Positions 56,621 to 64,000 of a stretch of DNA of 64,000 bases are shown here, piece by piece; the first letter of the stretch is position 1, and each line of letters starts with the position of its first letter. Position numbers and translations under genes: made by a program. The stretch comes from Oreochromis niloticus (Eukaryota > Chordata > Actinopteri > Cichliformes > Cichlidae), in contig NC_031971.2 of the NCBI RefSeq assembly GCF_001858045.2, forward strand, positions 4,164,641 to 4,228,640, given 5' to 3'. The notes beneath the pieces are model-generated. The model was given only the letters and a program-made list of their open reading frames with translations, did not search any database and was not told where the DNA came from.

Positions 56621-56677
56621 CAGGAAGATGTCTCCTTTTTGGGCTGCACCAGGGCGGGCCCCATGGACTAAGACTGA
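54724..56677 (-). mobile_element. APE-type LINE, deleted copy (3' part)
   Basis: Minus-strand coding pieces: endonuclease start (ATGTWNVTSL, 56520 region), endonuclease end (SAHVGNDSKTWRGMFGRNGLPD and MIDFVIV near 56120-55900), linker (RRTLDRPGIPKHIVRVSWER, about 55820), and a short RT piece (GGRAPGVDEVRPDFLTALDV, then MCFVDLGE) joined directly to the RT end (VEEFKYLGVLFTSDRR). Most of the RT core, including the catalytic YADD/FADD, is deleted. The clade is uncertain; I think of RTE/Rex3-like fish LINEs. The 5' end lies at 60367-60460, beyond an inserted transposon. Confidence 0.75.
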
Positions 56678-56690
56678 CCCAGATAGCAAG
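56678..56690 (+). repeat. Left terminal inverted repeat of the 3.7-kb transposon
   Basis: CCCAGATAGCAAG, perfect inverse of 60354-60366. Confidence 0.85.
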
Positions 56691-57824
56691 ACGACATTGA
56701 ATCTATGTTGATTTTTCATCCAAACCGTCGTATATGGTCGGGGTTGAAATGCCAATGTTGTAACAACATTGAAATACTGTGGTAAACCGACGGTCTTACT
56801 ATAGAGACGTTGTAACGATGTTGATTCACCGTTGTTTTTTTGTCATTGATATTTGATCTATTTGTAGTCGACCAGGTGACAACAACAACGTCGAGAAAAC
56901 GTCTATTTATAGTTGACGATCATTCGGCTCCGGTCACCATCAAAAACCATCGATTTGTAGTTGAGCATTAAATTGCACTGCAACTGATCGGGTATAAAGT
57001 ACCAGAGAAAGTAGATTTATTGTTCATTTGTTATCAATGACTTGGTCTAGTTCACCAGCTTTAAAAAAAATCGTGTCTACGTGCAATTTATGTATAGTTG
57101 ACCGGGAAATTAAAGCAGCGATCACTTGGACTATTCCGCAGCACCCCTCTCACATTGGTACATCCCCCCAGGTATTCATTGTCTTCTACAGTAGAGCGGG
57201 ACATTTGATTTACTCTCAGCGCAATTGACCGGAGAAGGCATCAGTTCATGCACTGCACTGGCCTGCACCACGATTAGTATAAGGTAAGAATGAATGATTT
57301 TTTTTTCCTACTCGTTATTTCCATGTTTGCATTTGAATAACAGTAAAAAACTCGTTAATGTTGTACATTAACAAGTTTTTTACTGTTATTTACGAGCCCG
57401 AAATTGTGTCTACTTCTTACAATCCGGCAACAAATAAACTGCACTGCGAACAAAGTATATCAACAAAGAAAACATTTTCGTTTCATAATTTCTTCGTTAT
57501 ATTCCCTTACAAAGCTAGCTTTAACGCTTCGAGTTTTCCTTTGTTCTTGCCGCCTCGGCGCTTGACCCAGACTTTCGCTCTGTAGTTGCTTAGTACTACA
57601 AAAAATTCTAAATCTGTGATCTATGATTGATAAACGTAAAGTTAACTGTATAAACGTGTTCAATGACTTTGTTACTTTTGATGATTGGAGAGCACTCGCT
57701 TCAATTCGCACACGAAAACTTTAGACTCAGTTTGAATGCCCACGTGACTGTACGTTGCACGGTCACCTAACTTTACGTTGCACGCGTACATGACTTTCCG
57801 TTTGTGCCTTGAATAATGAATAAG

Positions 57825-57902
57825 GCTATGTCCACACGTACCAGCGTATTTTTGAAAACGCTGATTTTTCTATGCGTTTGCACCTTTTGTCCACACGTAA
57901 TT
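57825..57902 (+). repeat. Small MITE-like repeat inside the transposon
   Basis: The motifs ggctatgtccacacgta and, at the other end, ccttttgtccacacgtaa surround gaaaacgctgatttttctat; this resembles a dispersed fish repeat from memory. No clear inverted ends. Confidence 0.3.
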
Positions 57903-57936
57903 TATGTCTGGCCGTACATTGTGTTTGTATTTCCAG

Positions 57937-58048
57937 GCACATTTCACGAAGCAGAACGCAGTCTTCAGAGATATCCACGTGAACGCTGTGATACGTCTGA
58001 CCTTCAGTCCGAAGAAGAAACCCAGACCAGTCTTAAAAGAAAGCACAA
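57937..58048 (+). other. Candidate upstream exon of the transposon-borne gene
   Basis: Flanked by ttccag and gtaaaa. The frame giving FHEAERSLQRYPRERCDTSD looks coding, but its end phase does not fit the next candidate exon, so an exon is missing or an indel has occurred. Confidence 0.4.
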
Positions 58049-58359
58049 GTAAAACCCTTTTATTCACAAACATATCTTTGATTGTTAAGAATTTATGATC
58101 TTGTCTTTTATACATATCTGTGGTGCTTGCATACTGCAATATCACCACATAATATAGTCCAAAAAGTGGAAGTTTGTAAACTTTTTAAAAATGCAAAGCC
58201 GTGTACACTTGTGCACTTCAAAAATTCATTGTATACTGTACCTTCTTGCACGTCTCTGTTTCCTGTGTGTGTTGTTAGAAATCTAACTAACTTTAGGAAA
58301 CAATATGCCAAAAGCATATTTACAATTACTTAAGACCGTTTTTAATGTCTTTTCTTTAG

Positions 58360-58448
58360 ACCAAATCCCCTGTACACATATACGGACTCAGAGGATGAGC
58401 AACCTACAAAAAAACGGTTTCCCCAGGCCCCTCGAGTGAAAATACCAG
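58360..58448 (+). other. Candidate upstream exon of the transposon-borne gene
   Basis: Flanked by tttctttag and gtaata. Best frame gives PNPLYTYTDSEDEQPTKKRF, an acidic then basic linker. Its end phase does not match the exon at 58578. Confidence 0.4.
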
Positions 58449-58577
58449 GTAATAAAATACTGTCTAGTGTCTGTGTACATATCTGTGTCTGACACGAGGA
58501 AACTTTTTTTGACAAGTTGTCTGTATTCTTAAATACTTAAAAAATTATCTTTTTCTAAACAACCCTCATCACTCCAG

Positions 58578-59980
58578 TCTGCCCCCCAGCCCACTGATAG
58601 CAACCATCATAATGCCCCACCCAGCTTCCGGCACCTTTCGCCACTCCGGCACAAACCGACACAGCTTTGCGATCTCGCCAGCATGCAGTCTGATGTCTTC
58701 CCTATAGATGGTATGCTTTTAAAAAAGTTTTAAAGCTGCATCACAATGTCATTGTACTCTTATCTAAAAAAAACCCCCAATTTATACTCCTGAATGTCAT
58801 CTTGTTGTGATTTTTTTTTTCTGTAGATTCCAGAGACTCTGTGAGGCCACTATTACAAGGCAAGTTTGAAAATCTTGGAATTTCACAGTTTACATGGTAT
58901 AACAAATATATGTGACAGGCAAAAACTAGTAAACACTTTTAGCAGTTACAAGAACTAACAAATGAATATCCAACAAAAGGGAATAGAAATACATTGTACT
59001 GCCAATACTTTGGTTTATTCTTTGTATGACTTGAAAATCAGGCTTTAGGGAAAACTAAATGACATGTTTCTATCATCAATTACATGAAGTAAACACACAA
59101 GCACTTGCATACACATTTAAGACATGAGACACGCTAATTCCATCTCTTAAAATGTGTCTATAGGTGAGACGCTTTGCGTTGATTGGTGCTGCTGGACCAC
59201 ACTGGAGGTGCGAGTCCGCCGTGTAATGGTTTATGCCATTACAAAGGAGCTGGCCTCTGTACTCAACTGGGCAGGGGAAAAAACCAAGGACCAGACAAAG
59301 CAAAAAAGGGCATTTAAAGAGACAGCGCTGTGCAGATGCATATTTGGTAAGTTTTACTGTTTATTGTAGTTTTATGAGCCTAAAGTGAACAATAAAGGGA
59401 TCAATTGATGTGCTGGGTGCGTTTCACATTTCCTATGTTTTTTTTTTTTTTGCTATATTACTTTGTCTTTCTTAATAACAAGACTTTCATGTCCGGTTAA
59501 TCTGGAGATGGAGTCTTTGGTCTTCGGCTTGTTTTGTCCTTGGGTTGTACACTTTGTACAGCCCGAGGACCCCATGTTTTCTTTTTTCTTTTTTTTTTTT
59601 TAAAGGATACACGGCACACCATGCTAAGACATATCACATTTTCAGCTTATAGCTCTTTGGGAATCAAATGCGGCAGTTTGCTGATTTCCGCCTGGTGACT
59701 TTCATGTTTATCAGCCTAGGAGTTTACATACTTTCTCCCTGCTGAAGACAATTAACAAGAGCTTATTCATGTGCTCTAATTCCCTTTTTTTTGTCTTTGT
59801 TTTTTTTTTTGTGTGTGTGTGTCTATTTTTGTCCTAGATGGCCTGGCGCAGCAGGTAGGGGCGAACTCTATGTCTGAGTTGGTCTTCGCTCAAGCAGTCC
59901 AGAAATGGCTCAGATATGCTCCAGATCGTACGGGTGGCGCGCAGGACGCACATCATCCATCCCCATCCCGGAGTAAATAA
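58578..59980 (+). CDS. Transposon-borne spliced gene, DUF4806-like C-terminal domain (3' exons)
   Basis: Four exons join in phase: 58578-58710, 58827-58859, 59164-59346, 59838-59980 (stop TAA 59978-59980). The second exon ends in a GC donor (caag|gcaagt), the others in GT. The product starts SAPQPTDSNHH (Pro/His-rich), then has LEVRVRRVMVYAITKELASV, NWAGEKTKDQTKQKRAFKET, SELVFAQAVQKWLRYAPDRT and a short tail. The pattern of a helix, a W/G-K segment, a K-AF segment and a final W-L-R-APDR resembles DUF4806 proteins of unknown function, from memory. Upstream exons are uncertain, so the 5' end is not defined. AATAAA at 60030 fits a poly(A) signal. Confidence 0.55.
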
Positions 59981-60029
59981 TAAAAAGTGACGTGAAACAT
60001 AGAAATGTAAATAGGAAACTTTGTCTTTT

Positions 60030-60035
60030 AATAAA
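60030..60035 (+). terminator. Candidate poly(A) signal of the transposon-borne gene
   Basis: AATAAA 50 bases past the stop codon, inside the transposon. Confidence 0.55.
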
Positions 60036-60353
60036 GTATTTTGCAAATGATACATGTCTATTGACCTTTTTTTTTTTTTTTTTTCAATAAAAAGCAACTG
60101 TGCAAAAGAGGTGGAAAATTAACACCATAGCTCAACAGTGTTTCAATATCAGAATCTGACATTGTTTCAATGTCAACAGTATTCGAAAATATAACGTCGA
60201 ATCAATGTCAGGTTTCAATATTGATTCAACATCAAAACCTGACGTTGTTTCAACGTTAAAAATGGGTGCAAGAATGATGTTGGGTCAACGTCACACTTCA
60301 ACGTTGCTTCAATGACGTCGCCTGATATTGACTCAACATTGTTTCAATGTTTC

Positions 60354-60366
60354 CTTGCTATCTGGG
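60354..60366 (-). repeat. Right terminal inverted repeat of the 3.7-kb transposon
   Basis: CTTGCTATCTGGG, perfect inverse of 56678-56690. Confidence 0.85.
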
Positions 60367-60460
60367 GAGCCACCAGACGCTCGCCCTCAGGCTTCCTCCC
60401 CGGGCCTGGCTCCAGGGTGGGGCCCCGGTAACCCTATCCCGGACAAGGTGAACTAGTCAG
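60367..60460 (-). mobile_element. 5' part of the split APE-type LINE
   Basis: GC-rich sequence with ctcgccctcaggcttcctcc and ctatcccggacaaggtgaac, which I associate with the 5' UTR of this fish LINE. It continues (minus strand) into 56677 once the transposon is removed. Confidence 0.6.
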
Positions 60461-60910
60461 CGTTTATGGACCCCAAGTGCACCATGGGGGTCAGAACTGT
60501 AGTGACTGGACTCAACTTTGTCCTTGTAGTCCCTCTTCGCCTGCATGTATGTGTGTCTGTCCCCAGAAAGAGACACCCAGAACATGTGTTGAGAGGTGCT
60601 TTTAAAATTACTAAACTTTCAACTTGAAAGATTTGAAGCATCATTTACAGTCTCTGATATGCATGTTTAACTTTTTAGCTGGCTTTATTTTGAAAGTATA
60701 TTAAACTTCCTGTATTACCTGTCAGTCATTGCAACTATGAATTATAATTATAATAATGTATGGGCTGGAACCCTATGAGAGTGTTATTCATATGATGAAT
60801 AACAGCTGTGCTGTTTGAATGGAAACAGAGGACACACTGACCCTCGTGCACATTTAAGACTGAGAAAGCTGAAATCACAGTGGTGGGAACTGGTTGCTCT
60901 GGTAACTAAA
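60461..60910. other. Short stretch without recognised genes
   Basis: Nothing supported; AT-rich toward 60760. Confidence 0.4.
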
Positions 60911-61011
60911 GTAAGTGATTGGAAGGAGAAGTAAAGAAACTGGCCTCCAAAGTGATCTGGGTTGGTGTTTTTGGGACAGGATCAGTGATTTGGTGGTCAG
61001 TCCACCAGAGA

Positions 61012-61063
61012 CGGCAGCTTTTGTAGCTCTCAGGAAAAACCCTGAGAGCTACAAAAGCTGCCG
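61012..61063 (+). repeat. Perfect 23-bp hairpin with 6-base loop
   Basis: 61012-61034 (cggcagcttttgtagctctc + agg) and 61041-61063 are exact inverse copies around aaaaac. It lies just before the LINE's likely start codon at 61068. Confidence 0.9.
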
Positions 61064-61067
61064 AGAG

Positions 61068-64000
61068 ATGGAGGGAGGTGAGATCTGCAGGATGGCGCCA
61101 GTGTTCACGGCAAGCCGTCTCCTCCGCTGTTGTTTGTTGTTTGTCGTCCTTCTCTCTATGTGCTGCCCTGATGTCTTCACGTTACTTGCCTATGATCGCC
61201 AAACTCTTTTGAATCTCCGGCCTTTGGATTACCAGACACAAGATTTTAAATGGAGATCTGAGAATCCTCCTCCGCTTTCGAAGGACTTTCCTGATTACCT
61301 CCGCCACTTACCATCTACCTTCTCTCAAAGGAAACGTTCACGGAGACGGGGTAAACGTGGCGGCATCCGTGTTCGTATCAAGGCCTTTTTAAAGTCCTAT
61401 GTTGCGACAAATGATCGCTATTCTATAAACATCTTGTCATCTATTCCTGCCCTCCGGGACCATGCTAACTTCAGACTGTTCTGTCATCGCTGGATTCGCC
61501 CTGTTGGACCTTATGGTTACCTGGACATCCCAGCTGATCTTCCACCTGCTCGGTGCTGGGTGCGGTCCTTCAGAGGAGGTGCGAATCTCAGCAACCTTCG
61601 CCTGCTGCGGTGTTCCCCTACCAGTAACAGTGTGACCACTCTCCGTATGGCCTTGCTAAATACAAGGTCACTGACAAATAAGTCTTTTATTTTAAACGAT
61701 CTTATTCTATCGTCGGGACTGGATTTCTTATTCCTGACGGAAACTTGGCTTCACCCCGGCTAACTTTTTCCCTTCTCGGAGCTGCTCCCACCTGACTACG
61801 CTTTTATCAGCTCACCCCGGACCACTGGAAGAGGTGGAGGGCTAGCTTCAGTTTTTAAAAACAAACTTCAATGTCGGCAGCTGCCACCTGTTCTGTACCC
61901 CAGTTTCGAGGTGCAGTTATTGGAAGTGAACTGCGTCCCCTCCATCCTCTGCACTGTGGTGTATCGCCCCCCGAAACTTATCAAGGATTTTCTTCCAAAA
62001 TTTGCTGATCTACTGGGGAGTCTTGTTTTACGCTATGACTGTATACTAATTGTTGGTGACTTTAACATTCATGTTTGCTGTGAGGACAGTTCGCTAGCTA
62101 AGGATTCCCTCGGTCTTATTAGCACCCTCAATCTCACCCAGTGGGTAAGTGAACCAACTCACACTAAAGGTCACATACTTGATTTGGTACTATCTTACGG
62201 TCTGGATATTTGCATCACGGACATAAAGGACTCTGGGATTTCTGATCACTTCCCGGTAGTGAGCGATGTGGATTTGAACAGTGATGGTCCTGTGCGGCAA
62301 ACGCGCACGATTAACTCCCAGTCAATCGCCCACTTCATTGATGCTTTTCTTGACTGTCCCCTCTCTGATGCTAACTGTAATGGGGTTTTATCAGCGGATG
62401 AGCTTGCTAACCTCTTTTATACTACATGCCCTGACATTCTTAACTCTGTGGCACCTCTGAGGATTAAACGTGCCAAATCCTCACAACCCTGGCTAAATGA
62501 TACTACTCGCGCCCTTAGGCGTGAATGTCGTCGTGCTGAAAGAAAATGGAGGAAAGACAAACTCCACGTCTCTCTGGACATCCTCCATAATTGTTTATCT
62601 AAGTATCAAAAGTCTGTTAAAGCTGCCAAATCCGCCTTTTTGTCTAGCATTATTATGACTAATAGCCACAACCCCCGAGCCCTTTTTAATACTTTTAACT
62701 CTGTGATAAACCCTTGCACTACCACTTATAGGGATGCCTCCCCTGCCCTTTCTTAAAGTATTTCTCTGAAAAAATCTCAGCTCTAAGGGCTTCTCATCCA
62801 TCTCATTCATCATCAGTTTTAAACCCAGTTCCAGCCTCTGAATGCTTGACTGTCTTTCAACAGTTTGAGCCAGTGTCTTATTCTGCTTTAAAAGATATAA
62901 TTGATCATCTCAAAATCTCTGGTTCCCCGCATGATATTCTTCCTTCTCATTTCTTTAAGGAAGCTTTACATGTTATTGGTCCTTGTATCTTATTTCTGCT
63001 GAATGCATCATTGTCATCAGGTTGTATACCGCCTGTCTTTAAGCATGCTGTTGTGCAACCTATTATGAAAAAGAAAAATCTTGACCCTAATGGTCTCACT
63101 AACTACAGGCCGATCTCCAAACTCCCTTTTATTTCCAAAATATTGGAAAAGGTAGTTCTAAAACAACTTCAGGCCTTTTTAGATGCAAATGGTATTAATG
63201 AAAAGTTTCAGTCCGGGTTTAAACCTCGCCACAGCACAGAGACAGCCTTACTTAGAGTTTTTAATGATCTTCTCTTAACTGTTGACTCTGGCTGTTCCGT
63301 GGTTTTAGTTTTACTTGACTTGACTGCTGCTTTTGACACGGTTAACCACAACATTCTTCTATCAAGATTGGAACATGTTGTTGGTCTCAAAGGTACGGTT
63401 TTATCTTGGTTTAAATCCTACCTCTCAGAGAGGTCGTTCTCTGTTGCTATGGGGCAACACTCCTCGGCTTCTGCCCCTATTTACTCTGGTGTGCCTCAAG
63501 GGTCCGTGCTCGGTCCTGCTCTTTTCTCTTTGTACATGTTGCCATTGGGATTAATTTTTAGAAAATACAACATCTCCTTTCACTGTTATGCCGATGATGT
63601 CCAGATTTATTCACCTTTGAAATCCGATGTGTCTGCTTCTTTGCAACCTCTGTTCAACTGTTTGCATGAAGTTAAAATTTGGTTATCACATAATTTTCTT
63701 ACATTGAACGAGAATAAGACTGAAATCATAGTCTTTGGTAGTCACACTCTGCTAGACCAGTTAGCTGATGCCCTAGGCCCTCTCGCTAGCCATCTCTCGC
63801 TCACTGTAAGAAACCTCGGGGTGTTCCTGGATGGCTCTTTTAAACTTGAGAAACAGGTCTCCACTGTGGTAAAAATACAGCTTTTACCAGTTGCGTCAGA
63901 TATCTAAAGCAAAGTCGTTCCTTCCTTTAAAGGACCTTGAAAAGCTTATCCACGCATTTATCACATCCAGATTGGACTACTGTAACTCCCTCTGCTCGGG
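61068..64000 (+). pseudogene. ORF2 of the L2/Rex1-type LINE (APE endonuclease, RT)
   Basis: From the ATG at 61068 an N-terminal hydrophobic stretch (LLRCCLLFVVLLSMCC) and a basic patch precede the endonuclease (LLNTRSLTNKS, LTETWL, VVYRPPK, GDFNIH, GISDHFPVV). An in-frame TAA at 61761 interrupts it; the frame then goes on to 62756. A frameshift at about 62750 leads to the RT (NYRPISKLPFISKILEKVV, FQSGFKPRHSTETALLRVF, LLDLTAAFDTVNH, GVPQGSVLGPALFSLYMLP, CYADDVQIY). A second frameshift near 63880 precedes FITSRLDYCNSL at the edge. All core catalytic motifs survive. Confidence 0.85.

Larger units (their letters stand above)
56678..60366 (+). mobile_element. TIR transposon of 3.7 kb carrying a spliced gene
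   Basis: The left end CCCAGATAGCAAG (56678-56690) is matched by the inverted right end CTTGCTATCTGGG (60354-60366), and the similarity continues inward (ACATTGAA). Both subterminal regions (56700-57000 and 60120-60350) are full of short caacgttg/ttcaatgttg-type repeats. It splits the APE-type LINE; a 2-bp duplication (ga) is the only candidate target repeat. The interior holds a multi-exon gene but no transposase that I recognise. Confidence 0.75.
60911..64000 (+). mobile_element. L2/Rex1-type LINE, defective, running off the window
   Basis: An APE-type LINE related to the one at 43.5-53.5 kb but clearly a different family by sequence. The 3' end is beyond the window. The coding region has one stop and two frameshifts. 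Confidence 0.83.

Noticed and set aside
57028..57228. 66-codon frame near the left end of the 3.7-kb transposon
   Set aside because: Could be a first exon, but it has no clear donor in phase with the later exons and lies partly in subterminal repeats.

Overview
This is a vertebrate nuclear window, most likely from a teleost fish and plausibly a percomorph such as a cichlid. The evidence is intron-rich genes with fish-like proteins and the repeat mix: L2/Rex1-type, L1/Tx1-type and RLE-type LINEs, a Gmr1-type LTR element, hAT-like MITEs, and (TA)n and (CTAT)n microsatellites. The species call is inference.

Layout. 1-5255: the 5' part of a minus-strand Gmr1-type Ty3/gypsy element with one 750-bp LTR. 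Its single gag-pol frame is open to the window edge, with integrase upstream of reverse transcriptase. 5256-8872: gene-poor sequence with old repeat relics. 8873-23574: a compact block of three cellular genes, tbce (minus, 16 exons), rbm34 (plus, 11 exons) and tomm20 (minus, 5 exons). tbce and rbm34 are head to head across about 600 bp. rbm34 and tomm20 converge, with candidate poly(A) signals about 90 bp apart. The same three genes lie near each other on human 1q42.3. Their roles are general housekeeping ones: tubulin folding, nucleolar RNA binding and mitochondrial protein import.

23575-64000 is almost wall-to-wall mobile DNA. 25.5-42.3 kb holds three copies of one restriction-enzyme-like-endonuclease LINE, each abutting a microsatellite. 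Two of them bracket a 10-kb pair of related endogenous retrovirus remnants in opposite orientations. 43.5-53.5 kb is an L2/Rex1-type LINE (minus) split by a 6.4-kb L1/Tx1-type insertion (plus). That insertion has a 15-bp target duplication and appears to have carried along about 0.8 kb of a THOC5 gene, antisense and with introns, as a 3' transduction. 54.7-60.45 kb is another APE-type LINE split by a 3.7-kb TIR transposon that bears a spliced gene of its own. 60.9-64.0 kb is a further L2/Rex1-type LINE running off the window.

The most noteworthy items are the THOC5-carrying LINE insertion, the gene-bearing TIR transposon, the opposed retroviral remnants with a shared non-retroviral filler, the microsatellite-associated RLE LINE (one copy with a 5' inversion), and two fold-back retroposons, each with a 13-bp target duplication. 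All calls come from reading the sequence; no database search was run.
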